DNA of 54,312 nucleotides from Candidatus Cryptobacteroides faecigallinarum (GCA_017695015.1 JADIMD010000021.1:1-54312), one strand, 5' to 3'; shown: positions 10,088-21,091, counted from the first letter of the stretch. A program made the numbers and translations. The notes: a model not told the origin generated them from the letters alone.

Positions 10088-11646
10088 TGAACAGGAATTT
10101 TATCAGAGGAACTTTTACATTGCTTGTGCCTTTCATGGCACAAGCATTACATGCCCAATCTGATGATAACGGCAGGTTGAATGTGCTGATGATAGCCGTC
10201 GATGATCTGAAGCCCGTACTTGGCTGTTATGGGGATAGATATGCAATCACGCCCAATATCGACAAGCTTGCATCTGCTGGTACAGTATATAATTCATGTT
10301 ATTGCCAGCAGGCTATTTCTTCAGCGACAAGAGCCAGTCTCCTTACAGGGGTGAGACCGGACAGTACTGAAGTATGGGATTTGAAGACAAAAATCAGAGA
10401 TGTAAATCCGGAGATACTTACTCTTCCCGAATATTTCCGCAATTCTGGTTATGAAACAGTAGGGATAGGCAAGATTTTCGACGGAAGGAGCGTTGATACT
10501 GCCCAGGATTCCTTGTCCTGGAGTTATTATATTGATTTTAAGAAATATATAGATCCGGAATACAGATGGTCATCATTTTTTAATTATCAGAATCCTGAAA
10601 CTGTAGCCGTCGCAAAGAAATATATCCGGGAAGCGGAAGATGCCGGCATGACCGGATATGCAAGAATGATGTATGCGTTGAAATATATCAAACCATCAAC
10701 TGAAGCTATGGATCTGCCAGACAACGCCTACCCGGATGGAGCTATAGCTGATGGTGCTGTAGATTTTCTGACTGAAAGAAAAGGAAACGAACCGTTCTTT
10801 CTTGCTGTCGGTTTTCAAAAGCCGCACCTGCCGTTTACTGCACCACTGAAGTATTGGAACATGTTCAAGAGAGATAATGTCCCGTTGGCAAAATATCAGA
10901 AAAGGGCATTGGGCTCACCAGATTTTGCAAACCATAGAAGCGGTGAACTTAAATCGTATACCGATATACCCCCTGTCTATACATTTTCCGATATAAACAA
11001 TGTCGTTTTGCCGAAATCAAAGCAACGGGAACTGATCCACGGCTATTATGCCTGTGTCTCATATATAGATGCCCAGGTCGGAAAGATCCTGTCGGCCTTA
11101 GAAAGACTCGGCCTTGCAGACAATACCGTTGTTGTGCTTTGGGGAGACCACGGCTGGCATTTAGGCGATCACGGTTTGTGGAACAAGCATACGAATTTTG
11201 AAAATGCTACAAGGGTTCCATTGATTGTGCATATTCCTGGTGAAGCAAGTGCCGTGATATCCAATCCAGTGGAGATGCTGGATATATTCCCGACAATATG
11301 TGATGCAGCAGGTATGAAAATTCCCGCTGGACTTGAAGGAGAGTCTTTGTATCACGCAGATTCCGAAGATATCCCTTTGTCAGATGATCGGTATGCGGTA
11401 AGTCAGTGGCCGGGAGGACAGAACACTATGGGCTATTCCATAAGAACATCAAGATACAGATATACCGTCTGGCTTGACTGGAAAGACAGGGTACTTGATA
11501 CAGAAAATATACGTGCAGAAGAATTGTACGATTATGAATCAGATCCATATGAAAAGGTCAATCTTGTTGATTCCAGAAAATACAGAGGTGCACTGGAACA
11601 GATGAGAGAAATCTGGAATGAATATAAAATGAAAAATATAAAATAG
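10087..11646 (+). CDS. Ser-type S1 sulfatase, iduronate-2-sulfatase-like
   Basis: The frame is open further upstream inside susD, but the ATG at 10087 (or 10081) gives a clean signal peptide (to AQALHAQS) and overlaps the susD stop, so I chose 10087; the product is 519 residues. It carries VDDLKP metal ligands, the maturation motif S78-S-A-T-R82 followed by ASLLTG, the PFFLAVGFQKPHLPF block typical of iduronate-2-sulfatase-like (S1_7-type) enzymes, and WGDHGWHLG. Ser78 must be converted to formylglycine by an anSME, which is not encoded in this window. It probably removes a sulfate from the PUL1 glycan in the periplasm. The human-type substrate name should not be carried over: this branch includes enzymes acting on many sulfated sugars. 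It is followed 10 bases later by another sulfatase. Confidence 0.9.
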   Translation: MNRNFIRGTFTLLVPFMAQALHAQSDDNGRLNVLMIAVDDLKPVLGCYGDRYAITPNIDKLASAGTVYNSCYCQQAISSATRASLLTGVRPDSTEVWDLKTKIRDVNPEILTLPEYFRNSGYETVGIGKIFDGRSVDTAQDSLSWSYYIDFKKYIDPEYRWSSFFNYQNPETVAVAKKYIREAEDAGMTGYARMMYALKYIKPSTEAMDLPDNAYPDGAIADGAVDFLTERKGNEPFFLAVGFQKPHLPFTAPLKYWNMFKRDNVPLAKYQKRALGSPDFANHRSGELKSYTDIPPVYTFSDINNVVLPKSKQRELIHGYYACVSYIDAQVGKILSALERLGLADNTVVVLWGDHGWHLGDHGLWNKHTNFENATRVPLIVHIPGEASAVISNPVEMLDIFPTICDAAGMKIPAGLEGESLYHADSEDIPLSDDRYAVSQWPGGQNTMGYSIRTSRYRYTVWLDWKDRVLDTENIRAEELYDYESDPYEKVNLVDSRKYRGALEQMREIWNEYKMKNIK

Positions 11647-11656
11647 AACATATAAA

Positions 11657-13093
11657 ATGAGAAAAGAATTGCTATTTACATTTGGCCTGATTTCTGTCTG
11701 CAATTCGGGATATGCGAATCCTTCCGATATGAATGCGGAAGACCATGGGGATAAAAAATCAGATAAGCTGAATGTCCTGATGATAATGGTAGATGATTTG
11801 CGTCCTGAACTGACATGTTTCGGAAGGGATGGTGTAATATCTCCAAACATTGACAGCCTGGCTTCTTCTGGAGTGCTGTTTTCAAATGCCTATTGTAATG
11901 CTCCAGTATCAGGAGCATCACGTGCAAGTTTGTTGACAGGACTGCGGCCTGCCCACGAAAGGTTCGTAAGCTTTCAGTCATATGCACAAAATGATGCACC
12001 GTGGGCAACATCTTTGCCGGCGTATTTCAAGTCTATGGGATACACGACATACTCATTAAGCAAAGTATTTCACCATCAGGATGACTTCTCTGAGTCTTGG
12101 GATGTCAATTGGAGACCGGATGACGGAAGCGGGTCATGGAGAAACTATGTAGAGGAAGATAATATTATCATGGAAAAGACCGGGAGGTCAATGTCGATGG
12201 AGTTTGCAGATGTTGAAGATGAAGCCTATTATGACGGTCAGACAGCAGAAAAAGCAGTCAGTGTACTTAAATCCATAAAAAAAGAAGACGGCCCTTTTTT
12301 CATGGGGGTAGGTTTTCTCAAGCCTCATCTTCCATTCAATGCTCCCAGAAAATATCTGGACATGTATGATACGGTTGCAGTATCTGTCCCTGATAATTAT
12401 GAGTTGTTGAATGAGAGTATACCCGAAGAAGCATTCCATACTTGGGGCGAATTGAGGTATTATAAAGATATTCCTGATGTGGGAGAAGGAAATATTTCTC
12501 CTGATTATGCTGTGAGTCTGATCAAAGCATACAGAGCTTGCGTTACCTATACTGATGCTCAGATAGGCAAAGTATTGAAAGCTCTTGATGATACAGGATT
12601 GAGAGAGAATACAGTAGTCCTTCTATTGGGGGACCACGGATGGAGCCTTGGTGAGCATGGCCAATGGTGCAAGCATTCCACATTTGATATAGTCATGAAT
12701 GCACCTCTTATAATTTCAGCTCCGGGATTGCCGGAAGGCAAAATAATCGATGAAGTCGTCGAGTTTGTCGATATTTATCCTACCTTAGCGGAAGCGAGTG
12801 GCTTGCCTGTTCCTTCCACGTTGGATGGTGAAAGTCTGGTCCCTTTGATGAATGGCAGGACTGAAGGATGGAAGAATGTTGCTGTTGTGAAATGGGGGAT
12901 GTCCATGGCTTCGGTAAGGCAGGATTTCGGCTATACAGTATGGAGAGACCAGGATGGAGAGATCGTAAATGAAATGCTGTTTGACCATACGACAGATAAA
13001 TCGGAGAATTTTAATATAGCCGCCGACAACAGACTTAAAAAGATAATCTCTCAGATGAGAGGTATCATATCAACCTATAAAACGAAATGGTAA
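11657..13093 (+). CDS. Ser-type S1 sulfatase, iduronate-2-sulfatase-like (second copy)
   Basis: This 478-residue sulfatase has a signal peptide (to about GYANPS), VDDLRPE metal ligands, the maturation motif S85-G-A-S-R89 followed by ASLLTG, PFFMGVGFLKPHLPF, and LGDHGWSLGEHG. It shares the iduronate-2-sulfatase-like block order with the preceding gene but is clearly diverged, so this is an old duplication or two separate specificities rather than a recent copy. The unusual Gly after the catalytic Ser and the Ala in place of Pro in the motif still fit the general S-x-[PA]-x-R pattern. Predicted exo-acting periplasmic sulfatase. Its last bases overlap the start of the next sulfatase (ATGGTAA), which indicates coupling. 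Confidence 0.9.
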   Translation: MRKELLFTFGLISVCNSGYANPSDMNAEDHGDKKSDKLNVLMIMVDDLRPELTCFGRDGVISPNIDSLASSGVLFSNAYCNAPVSGASRASLLTGLRPAHERFVSFQSYAQNDAPWATSLPAYFKSMGYTTYSLSKVFHHQDDFSESWDVNWRPDDGSGSWRNYVEEDNIIMEKTGRSMSMEFADVEDEAYYDGQTAEKAVSVLKSIKKEDGPFFMGVGFLKPHLPFNAPRKYLDMYDTVAVSVPDNYELLNESIPEEAFHTWGELRYYKDIPDVGEGNISPDYAVSLIKAYRACVTYTDAQIGKVLKALDDTGLRENTVVLLLGDHGWSLGEHGQWCKHSTFDIVMNAPLIISAPGLPEGKIIDEVVEFVDIYPTLAEASGLPVPSTLDGESLVPLMNGRTEGWKNVAVVKWGMSMASVRQDFGYTVWRDQDGEIVNEMLFDHTTDKSENFNIAADNRLKKIISQMRGIISTYKTKW

Positions 13094-14733
13094 AGCTAGG
13101 TAATAAATTAGTATGTGCCGCTCTTTTGAGTTCATATTGCTTTAATAATCAAGAGGCATTTTCACAAAATAAAAGCAGAAGCGAAGATTTGCCGAATGTC
13201 TTGTGCATAGTGTGTGAGGATATCAGTCCATATCTTGGATGTTATGGAGATGTCAATGCCAGAACTCCAAATCTGGACAGACTTGCTGAATCTTCTGTCC
13301 GCTACACAAATATGCATACCACCGTAGGGGTCAGTTCACCAAGCAGATTCGCATTGATAACCGGTATGTATCCGTCTTCATGCGGAGCCAACTTCATGAG
13401 GACGATGGGTAATAGCGAAAAGTATATGCCGGAGGGAATCAGACCATACGAAGTGGTAACACCTCCTGAAGTCAAGTGCTATTCGGAATTCATGAGGAGA
13501 GCGGGTTATTACTGCGTCAATGGGCCGAAGACTGACTATCAGTTCAAAGCGCCGGAATCGGCATGGGACGAGTGCGGAGGTGATGGAGTACATTGGAAGA
13601 ACAGGCCTGAAGGAAAACCGTTTTTTGCAATTTTCAATCTTGGAGTGACACATGAATCACAGCTTTGGGAAAGGGCGGATAAACCTCTTGCCGTGAATCC
13701 CGATTCCCTGTCAGTCCCGGAATATCTGCCTGATACACCAACAGTAAGGAGAGACCTGGCGATAATGTACTCCAATATCTATGAAATGGACTGTCAGGTC
13801 GGCAGCCTGATTGAGGAGGTCAAAGAAGCCGGGCTGCTGGATAATACCATAATAATATGGTATTCTGATAATGGTGGTCCGATACCGAGAGGGAAACGGG
13901 AAATATACATAAGCGGGACAAGAGTGCCGTTTATGTTACGGTATCCTGATGGTTACAGGGCCGGGGATGTTGAAGATCGCCTTTGTATGTTTGTAGACAT
14001 CCCGGCAACAATCATGTCTCTGGTAGGACTTAAACCTCCTAAATACATGCATGGAAAGCCATTCGCGGGAAAATTTGAAAAAAAAGAAAGAAAAGTGGTC
14101 TATGCAGCCAGGGACAGGATGGATGCCTGTACAGATAAGCAGGCTGCAGTATTTGACGGCAGATATCATCTGATACACAACTATATGCCTGAGAAGCCTG
14201 ATTTTCTTGATAATGAATATCAGAATAATCTTCCGACAATTGGTGAAATGAAACGTCTGTATTCGGAAGGCAAGTTGAAACCGGCACAGGCAAAGTGGTT
14301 TACATCGCCTAGACCCGACATTGAGCTCTATGATATATTGTCAGACCCATATGAGCTGGAAAATCTTGCGGGACAGGAAAAATATGCTGATATTCAGGCA
14401 CGATTGGACAAGGAATACAGGAAATGGATGAGGAAATACAACAGTGCGTGGTTCATTCCTGAAATTGAATCATTCAGATCTTTTTATCCGGATGGGATAC
14501 AACGTACAACGGCCAATCCGGAAATAGAGGTCAGGAAACACTTTGTGAAAATAAGTTCCGCAACAGAAGGGGCATCGATTGTATACAGGATCAAGGGAGT
14601 AGAGAAGGGAAAGTGTCCTGAAACCTGGCATCTGTATTCCGGTCCGTTGCATCTGCCAGATGGATCGATTCTTGAGGCCAAGGCTGTAAGAATCGGTTTC
14701 AGAGACAGCGAAACAGTTTCAAAAGAAATATAA
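13087..14733 (+). CDS. Ser-type S1 sulfatase with C-terminal CHB_HEX_C/Fn3-like domain
   Basis: The 548-residue product starts at ATG 13087, overlapping the previous stop by seven bases. It has a signal peptide (to about EAFSQNK), CEDISPY metal-ligand region, the maturation motif S83-S-P-S-R87 followed by FALITG, and YSDNGGP. This head region (PNVL-IVCEDISPYLGCYG) belongs to a different S1 branch from the two genes before it, related to heparan-N-sulfatase-like enzymes. Residues about 470-548 form an extra small domain (SIVYRIKG, LYSGPLHLPDGS, AKAVRIGF-DS) resembling the chitobiase C-terminal/Fn3-associated fold, perhaps for substrate placement. Together with its neighbours it gives PUL1 four sulfatases with three distinct types of active-site context. 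Substrate unknown. Confidence 0.88.
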   Translation: MVKLGNKLVCAALLSSYCFNNQEAFSQNKSRSEDLPNVLCIVCEDISPYLGCYGDVNARTPNLDRLAESSVRYTNMHTTVGVSSPSRFALITGMYPSSCGANFMRTMGNSEKYMPEGIRPYEVVTPPEVKCYSEFMRRAGYYCVNGPKTDYQFKAPESAWDECGGDGVHWKNRPEGKPFFAIFNLGVTHESQLWERADKPLAVNPDSLSVPEYLPDTPTVRRDLAIMYSNIYEMDCQVGSLIEEVKEAGLLDNTIIIWYSDNGGPIPRGKREIYISGTRVPFMLRYPDGYRAGDVEDRLCMFVDIPATIMSLVGLKPPKYMHGKPFAGKFEKKERKVVYAARDRMDACTDKQAAVFDGRYHLIHNYMPEKPDFLDNEYQNNLPTIGEMKRLYSEGKLKPAQAKWFTSPRPDIELYDILSDPYELENLAGQEKYADIQARLDKEYRKWMRKYNSAWFIPEIESFRSFYPDGIQRTTANPEIEVRKHFVKISSATEGASIVYRIKGVEKGKCPETWHLYSGPLHLPDGSILEAKAVRIGFRDSETVSKEI

Positions 14734-14742
14734 ATCGTCCGC

Positions 14743-17700
14743 ATGCACAATCCATTACTGTTATTATATAGGTTATTGTTACTGCTATCAATTCTTCTGG
14801 CTGGGCCTTATCATAATACGATATCGGCCCTGCCTAACTTATCACAGAAGAATGGTCTCAGTTCAAATTCGATCATTTCTGTTGAAAAAGACAAGGAGGG
14901 ATATCTATGGTTTGCTTCCAAGTCTGGAATTGACAGATATGACGGGACAGATGTTGTTTCATATGACGATATAAACGGTAATGTCATCATTGACAAGTCA
15001 GGGAATCTTTTTTCCTATAATCCAAAGGGGGAAATCTACAGATATGATGAAACAGCAGGTTCCTTCAGCAAATATGTGTCATTGTCACCAGAGATTGTAA
15101 ACGCAATATGTTTTAACGATGACAATGAGATGTTTGCAGGAACAAGATCCGGTTTGTTCCGTATTGAATATGATGCCGGTATGGGACATGCAGTAAAAAT
15201 CCTTGATTTAAAGAATATATTCTGTCTGGAACAAGGACCGGGAAATACCATTTTTGCAGGAACGCAAAATTGTCTTGTGGCTGTTGATTCTGTAGGACAT
15301 GTGGATACACTCTTGAAGAACAGCTTTGTGCAATCGTTGATGTACGACAGGAAGCATAGAGAATTATGGGTCGGAACATACTCATCTGGTTCTTATAGAT
15401 ATGACTTTAGATCAGACAGACTCGATAGCATATCATGCGTCCCGAAAAGGTACCCTGTCAGGACATTTGAATCCGACGGAACTTCAATATGGATTGGAAC
15501 AGATGGAAATGGAGTTTATATTATTGATCAGGAAACTCTTGAACTAAAGGAACATTACAACACTTATAGTCCGGACCATTCAAAGCGCCTGACCGCAAAT
15601 GGTGTTTATAAACTGTTCAAAGACGGTGATCTGATGTGGATATGCACTTATACTGGAGGTGTTGACATATATGACAGCAATAAGATAGAAGCAGAATCTT
15701 TTTCATTGTTTGACAATGACGGAAAAACTCAGTTGGGAGATGTATGCGTAAATACCATCCTGGAAGATTCTGATGGAAATATCTGGTTCGGAACAAATAA
15801 TGGTATAAGTGTATATTCTCCTGCTTCAGGAAGGTGGCAGTATTTTCTGAAATCGGCAGGAAAGTCAAGCAGATTAGAATGTAATGTCATTATGTGTCTG
15901 TACGAAGACGGAGAATATATGTGGGCCGGTGGATATACTGTAGGAGCTTTTCGTATAAACAGGAAAACCGGGGAGATCACCCATTATACCACAGTAACAT
16001 CTGGAATCGGTACTAACTATGTTTTTGATATTGCAGGGGATGAAAAAGGAAATATATGGTTCAGCGGAATACACGGGCCGTTGTCGGTCATGAATCCAGA
16101 GACAAACTCTTTTGAGTATTATCACATATATAATGGGCAGGTAATTGAAGTTATTCCGGACAATAGATTGCTCATAGGGACAATGGAGGGATTGATCCTT
16201 CTGTATACAGATTCGAGAGCAATAGAAACAATAGTATTCTCAGAAGACGACAATAAGTACAACCGTATTTATTCAATTGATTATATTGATGAAAATTGTC
16301 TATATGTATCTACAGAGGCTGGAGTAATGAAATATAATCTTGATCAAAGAAAGATAGAATCCCGGTTCAATCAGGACAATCCTACATTTTCCGTTCTTGA
16401 GGATGGATTGAAGCGTTTATGGATCAGTTCTGCTTCCGGAATCGTCTGTGCCGATCCGGAGACAGGGCGAAACAATCTGCTCCCATTGACTGATATCCTT
16501 ACCGTAAATCCTTTCAACAAGAATTCTTATTGCAAGCTCAGCAATGGAAAATTTGTTTTCGGCGGAGCAAACGGTGCAGTTATTGTCAATCCATCCTGGC
16601 ACTCGCCAGCCCAGAAAGAATATCCTTTCAGATTTACAAAGTTTGCTGTAGCAGGCACGAAATCATCCTATAAAGAATATTTGCATGTCAAAGACTATAA
16701 TCAGCCTAAACAGGAAAAATCTAAAATAGTGCTAAAATACTATCAGAATTCTGTTGACATATCATTTGCACTCCTTGATTACAATCTTATGGATGATATC
16801 CGCTATTCATGGAAGATTGACGGACTTACAGATTCGTGGAGTGAGCTGACTTCTGATAATCGTATCAATTTGCTGTATCTCAGTCCTGGAACATACCGAA
16901 TTGAGTTGCGTGCTTATGTCAACTCAGTGCTTAATGCAGAAACTTTCATCTCATTTAAAATCAGACCGCCGTTTTTTAAATCGTCATATTTTTTCTGCAT
17001 ACTTATCTTGTTGTGTATAACATTTTTCATAATGTTATTCCGGATGAAGAAGAACAAGATGGAAGTGCAGGTTTCTGATGAGAAAATTAAATTTTTTGTA
17101 AATGTCGCACATGAGATAAGGACTCCTGTTTCTCTTATAAAATCACCTATCCAGGATGTCATAAGAAATGAAAGGCTCAGTGACGAGGGGCAGAAGTCGT
17201 TATCCATAGCATTGAATAATTCAGAGAAATTGCTGTTCGTTGTCAACCAGTTGATGGATTTCCAGAATTCAGAACGGCTGACTGCGAGATTATGCGTGGA
17301 AGAGATTGACATCGTTTCTTATCTGAATGAAAAAGTAAAAGAATTCAGACTGTGGTCAAATGAAAAACAACAGGAATTGAATCTTCATAGTCCGGACAAA
17401 TCAAGAACGGTATGGATTGATGTTTCAAAGATGGACATAATCATACAGAACCTTTTGTCTAATGCTATAAAGTATACTGGAGAGAAAGGTGTGATAGACT
17501 TGTCTCTTGTTTTCAATTCATCATCATTTTGCATAACGGTATCAGATAACGGTATTGGAATACCCGTAAAGGAAAGAAAGAAAATATTCAGCAGATTCTA
17601 TCGTGCAGAAAATGCAGTCAATCTGAAAACAAGCGGCAGCGGCTTAGGCCTGCTTCTGGTAAAAAACTATTCAATACTTATGGGCGGTGATGTAAGCTAT

Positions 17701-18672
17701 AGACCTGGCGACTATGGTGGTTCTGAGTTTACTGTAAGGTTACCTTTAGGAAAATCTCATTATCTGCCGGAGCAGATAATGATGCCGGGTGCAGGAACAA
17801 TAAAGAAAGCCGATTCTTTCACTCCTCTACAAGCTTCCCAAAAGCATGAAGTTGAAAAAAATCCTAAATATAGGAAAGCTGACATACTCATAGTAGATGA
17901 TAATGATGAACTGCTTCAGTATCTGAAAAATTCGTTGAGCAGCAAATATTATCGTGTAACATCCATATCCGATGGTGCAGCTGTGATGGATGAAATACAC
18001 AAAAATATTCCAGATCTGATAATTACAGATGTTCTTATGCCAAATCTCAACGGGGATGCATTGTGCAGAAGGATAAAGGCAGATCCAGAAACCAGCCATA
18101 TCCCTGTTATCATGCTGACAGCAATGTCAGAGGTTGAAAATGTTGTAGAAGGGCTGGAAAGTGGTGCGGATGTATATCTGACCAAACCATTTGACATGCA
18201 GGTGCTCAAAGCATACATACACAACCTTATATACAGTCGCCACACTATTGTAAATAAATTGTCTGGAATCCATAATAATGGAACAGCAAAAGATTTGGTG
18301 TTTGATGGTCCAGAGAGTCCTGGTAGTATAGTTAAGGATTGTCATGAGAATGATACTCAGTTTTATGAGGTTGTCCTTTCATTGATAAAAAAGAACATCA
18401 GTAATTCAGAATATACTATCCAAAATATTTGTGAAGAGATGGCCATGAGCAGATCTGTCTTTTATAAAAGAATAAAAGCTATAACCGGTAAATCTCCTAA
18501 TGATCTGCTAAGGGAAATCAGACTCAAATATGCAGCCCAATTGTTGAAAACAAAACGCTACACTATTGTTGAAGTAGCGGCAAAGACAGGTTTTCCTGAT
18601 CAGCGCTATTTCAGTACTGTGTTTAAAAGATATTTCGGTCAGACCCCATCATCCTATATCAGGAATGAATAA
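14743..18672 (+). CDS. Hybrid two-component system (HTCS) regulator of PUL1
   Basis: This 1309-residue single-protein regulator has an N-terminal hydrophobic signal, a periplasmic sensor of repeated propeller blades (WFASKSGIDRYDG, WVGTYSSGSYRYD, WFGTNNGISVYS and others, about residues 35-640), a Y_Y_Y domain (about 650-735), one membrane segment (about 746-768), a histidine kinase core with H790 in the H-box FFVNVAHEIRTP, an ATPase domain with NLLSNAIKYT and the DNGIGIP box, a receiver domain with D1096 (ITDVLMPN), and a C-terminal AraC-type DNA-binding domain (about 1212-1305). HTCS proteins bind a specific oligosaccharide in the periplasm and switch on their PUL. It starts 10 bases after the last sulfatase. 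The ligand is expected to be an oligosaccharide released from the PUL1 substrate. Confidence 0.96.
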   Translation: MHNPLLLLYRLLLLLSILLAGPYHNTISALPNLSQKNGLSSNSIISVEKDKEGYLWFASKSGIDRYDGTDVVSYDDINGNVIIDKSGNLFSYNPKGEIYRYDETAGSFSKYVSLSPEIVNAICFNDDNEMFAGTRSGLFRIEYDAGMGHAVKILDLKNIFCLEQGPGNTIFAGTQNCLVAVDSVGHVDTLLKNSFVQSLMYDRKHRELWVGTYSSGSYRYDFRSDRLDSISCVPKRYPVRTFESDGTSIWIGTDGNGVYIIDQETLELKEHYNTYSPDHSKRLTANGVYKLFKDGDLMWICTYTGGVDIYDSNKIEAESFSLFDNDGKTQLGDVCVNTILEDSDGNIWFGTNNGISVYSPASGRWQYFLKSAGKSSRLECNVIMCLYEDGEYMWAGGYTVGAFRINRKTGEITHYTTVTSGIGTNYVFDIAGDEKGNIWFSGIHGPLSVMNPETNSFEYYHIYNGQVIEVIPDNRLLIGTMEGLILLYTDSRAIETIVFSEDDNKYNRIYSIDYIDENCLYVSTEAGVMKYNLDQRKIESRFNQDNPTFSVLEDGLKRLWISSASGIVCADPETGRNNLLPLTDILTVNPFNKNSYCKLSNGKFVFGGANGAVIVNPSWHSPAQKEYPFRFTKFAVAGTKSSYKEYLHVKDYNQPKQEKSKIVLKYYQNSVDISFALLDYNLMDDIRYSWKIDGLTDSWSELTSDNRINLLYLSPGTYRIELRAYVNSVLNAETFISFKIRPPFFKSSYFFCILILLCITFFIMLFRMKKNKMEVQVSDEKIKFFVNVAHEIRTPVSLIKSPIQDVIRNERLSDEGQKSLSIALNNSEKLLFVVNQLMDFQNSERLTARLCVEEIDIVSYLNEKVKEFRLWSNEKQQELNLHSPDKSRTVWIDVSKMDIIIQNLLSNAIKYTGEKGVIDLSLVFNSSSFCITVSDNGIGIPVKERKKIFSRFYRAENAVNLKTSGSGLGLLLVKNYSILMGGDVSYRPGDYGGSEFTVRLPLGKSHYLPEQIMMPGAGTIKKADSFTPLQASQKHEVEKNPKYRKADILIVDDNDELLQYLKNSLSSKYYRVTSISDGAAVMDEIHKNIPDLIITDVLMPNLNGDALCRRIKADPETSHIPVIMLTAMSEVENVVEGLESGADVYLTKPFDMQVLKAYIHNLIYSRHTIVNKLSGIHNNGTAKDLVFDGPESPGSIVKDCHENDTQFYEVVLSLIKKNISNSEYTIQNICEEMAMSRSVFYKRIKAITGKSPNDLLREIRLKYAAQLLKTKRYTIVEVAAKTGFPDQRYFSTVFKRYFGQTPSSYIRNE

Positions 18673-18733
18673 TTTGTGTTAAACAATCTCTGGAATGAAC
18701 CATTTGTCAAAAAACATAATTTTTCACTGTAAT

Positions 18734-21055
18734 ATGAAAACGAATTATTTGCTATTGTTCTTTAATTTATGTATTTGCCTGTGTCTCAATTCGTGCGGAA
18801 ACGCACAGAGACCTGCAATTCCGTACGATAGGGAAATGGAAAGATACATCCGTAATGTTCTTAAGGGGATGAGCCTAGAGGAGAAAGTCGGGCAGATGAC
18901 ACAGCTGACAGTTTCAGCGATAAGTACTGAAGACGGAATGGACATTGATGAGGCCAAGTTAGACTCTGTAATAGGCAAGTATAAGATTGGTTCGATTTTC
19001 AATGTCCCAGGACAGGTCGCACAACCTGCAGAAGTCTACCATAAGTTTATCCGCAGAATACAAGAAAAGTCGCTTGAGGAAACCGGTATACCTTGTCTGT
19101 ATGGACTTGACCAGATCCACGGGGCCACTTATACGGTAGGCGCGACATTCTTTCCTCAGGAAATCAATCTGGCTGCAACCTTCAACAGAGAATATCCCCG
19201 TATCATGGGTGAGATCACGGCATACGAGACACGTGCCTGCCTTGTTCCCTGGACATTTGCACCAGTAATGGATCTGGGAAGAGATCCCCGATGGCCAAGG
19301 ATGTGGGAAAGCTATGGCGAAGATGTGTATATGAACAGCACAATGTCTGTTGAGTCGGTAAAAGGACTTCAGGGGACGGATCCGAATCAAGTTGACCAAT
19401 ACAATATTGCAGCGTGCATCAAGCACTATATGGGATATGGAGTCCCTGTATCCGGCAAGGACAGGACACCGTCTTCAATAGCATCCCGTGACTTGCGGGA
19501 AAAATATTTCGAGCCGTTTAAAGAATCCATAAAGGCTGGAGCATTGTCGCTTATGGTGAATTCTGCAAGCAACAACGGCATTCCGTTCCATGCGAACTAT
19601 GAATTGCTTACAAAGTGGGTGAAAGAGGATCTGAACTGGGATGGAATGATTGTAACGGACTGGGCTGATATAAATAATCTCTATACAAGGGAGCACATTG
19701 CTTCAAGTGAGAAGGAGGCTGTGAAGTTAGCCATTAATGCAGGGATAGATATGTCTATGGTCCCTTATGACTGGAATTTCTGCAGACATCTTGTCGAACT
19801 TGTCAATGAAGGTGAGGTGCCCATGTCAAGAATAGATGATGCTGTATTGAGAGTCCTCCGCCTCAAGTACAGGCTTGGACTGTTTGAAAATCCAGTATGG
19901 GATACAGACAAGTATGAGAGATTTGCATGCGAGGAGTTTGAAGAGTCTGCCATGGCTGCAGCCATAGAGTCGGAAGTACTCCTTAAAAACGAATCCGTAC
20001 TTCCTTTGGCAAAAGGGACAAAAATACTTGTTACTGGCCCTAACGCAAACTCTATGAGATGTCTCAACGGAGGCTGGTCATACAACTGGCAGGGCAGTCG
20101 TGCTGATGAATTTGCCGGAGAATACAATACCATATATGAGGCGCTTTCGGAAAAATTCGGCAAGTCAAATGTAAAATATATCGCAGGAGTAGAATATGAC
20201 GAGAAAGATTGGTGGGTAGACCATATAACGGACATGGACAGGGTAGTGGCCGCAGCAATGGAATCTGACGTTGTAGTTGTATGTGTAGGAGAGAACAGCT
20301 ATTGTGAGACTCCGGGCAATCTTGATGATCTGAACCTGTCTGCCAACCAGAAAGACCTTGTCAGAGCATTGGCAGCAACAGGTAAACCGCTTGTCATGGT
20401 TCTTAACGAGGGTCGTCCAAGAATAATCGGGGACATAGAACCACTGGCAGATGCCATAGTGCATATAATGCTCCCAGGAAACTATGGTGCAGATGCATTG
20501 GCGGAACTTGTCTCCGGAGATGCCAACTTCAGCGGAAGACTTCCCTTTACCTATCCTAAGCACATCAACTCTTTTGCCACTTATGATTACAAGACTTCCG
20601 AGAATGTGGAGACAATGGAGGGAATGTACAATTATGACGCAAAGATGGATGTCCAGTGGACTTTCGGTCACGGGCTGAGCTATACGAAGTTTGAATATTC
20701 TGATTTCAAGCTAGATAAGGAGATTTTCGGTCCTGATGATATCCTTACATTCTCTGTGGATGTGACCAATTCAGGAGCCGTTGCCGGCAAGGAATCTGTG
20801 CTGCTTTACTCGAGCGACCTGGTGGCATCGTCAATACCGGATGTGATCAGACTACGGAATTTTGAAAAGATCTTCCTGGAGCCTGGTGAGAAAAAGACAA
20901 TTACAATGCAGATCAATGCTTCTGATCTCGCTTTTGTAGGCATTGACGGCAAGTGGAGGCTTGAGGAAGGAACTTTCAGGTTCAGATGCGGAGACCAGGT
21001 GCAGTTTGCAGAATGCAGCGAAACATTTGTCTGGCAGACTCCGAATATAGAATAG
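18734..21055 (+). CDS. GH3 exo-beta-glycosidase lipoprotein
   Basis: The frame extends to an ATG at 18695, but ATG 18734 gives a proper lipoprotein signal ([21 protein letters not shown], lipid Cys21), so it is preferred; the product is 773 residues. It is a full-length GH3: [13 protein letters not shown] start of the barrel, [30 protein letters not shown], nucleophile D309 in IVTDWAD, the sandwich domain, and a C-terminal Fn3-like domain ([15 protein letters not shown]). It resembles the beta-glucosidases that accompany endoglucanases in Bacteroidota PULs (for example xyloglucan loci). As a lipoprotein it may sit on the outer membrane. It follows the HTCS and is convergent with the GH9 gene; together they point to a beta-glucan-like backbone. 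Xylosidase activity is the main alternative. Confidence 0.92.
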   Translation: MKTNYLLLFFNLCICLCLNSCGNAQRPAIPYDREMERYIRNVLKGMSLEEKVGQMTQLTVSAISTEDGMDIDEAKLDSVIGKYKIGSIFNVPGQVAQPAEVYHKFIRRIQEKSLEETGIPCLYGLDQIHGATYTVGATFFPQEINLAATFNREYPRIMGEITAYETRACLVPWTFAPVMDLGRDPRWPRMWESYGEDVYMNSTMSVESVKGLQGTDPNQVDQYNIAACIKHYMGYGVPVSGKDRTPSSIASRDLREKYFEPFKESIKAGALSLMVNSASNNGIPFHANYELLTKWVKEDLNWDGMIVTDWADINNLYTREHIASSEKEAVKLAINAGIDMSMVPYDWNFCRHLVELVNEGEVPMSRIDDAVLRVLRLKYRLGLFENPVWDTDKYERFACEEFEESAMAAAIESEVLLKNESVLPLAKGTKILVTGPNANSMRCLNGGWSYNWQGSRADEFAGEYNTIYEALSEKFGKSNVKYIAGVEYDEKDWWVDHITDMDRVVAAAMESDVVVVCVGENSYCETPGNLDDLNLSANQKDLVRALAATGKPLVMVLNEGRPRIIGDIEPLADAIVHIMLPGNYGADALAELVSGDANFSGRLPFTYPKHINSFATYDYKTSENVETMEGMYNYDAKMDVQWTFGHGLSYTKFEYSDFKLDKEIFGPDDILTFSVDVTNSGAVAGKESVLLYSSDLVASSIPDVIRLRNFEKIFLEPGEKKTITMQINASDLAFVGIDGKWRLEEGTFRFRCGDQVQFAECSETFVWQTPNIE

Positions 21056-21091
21056 TTCCCGCTGAAATAGCTAAAATTTGATTTTATGTAC

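Noticed and set aside
875..14733. PUL1 as a heparin/chondroitin or ulvan locus
   Set aside because: Iduronate-2-sulfatase-like names suggest it, but no polysaccharide lyase, GH88, GH105 or GH78 is present and GH9/GH3 enzymes do not fit.
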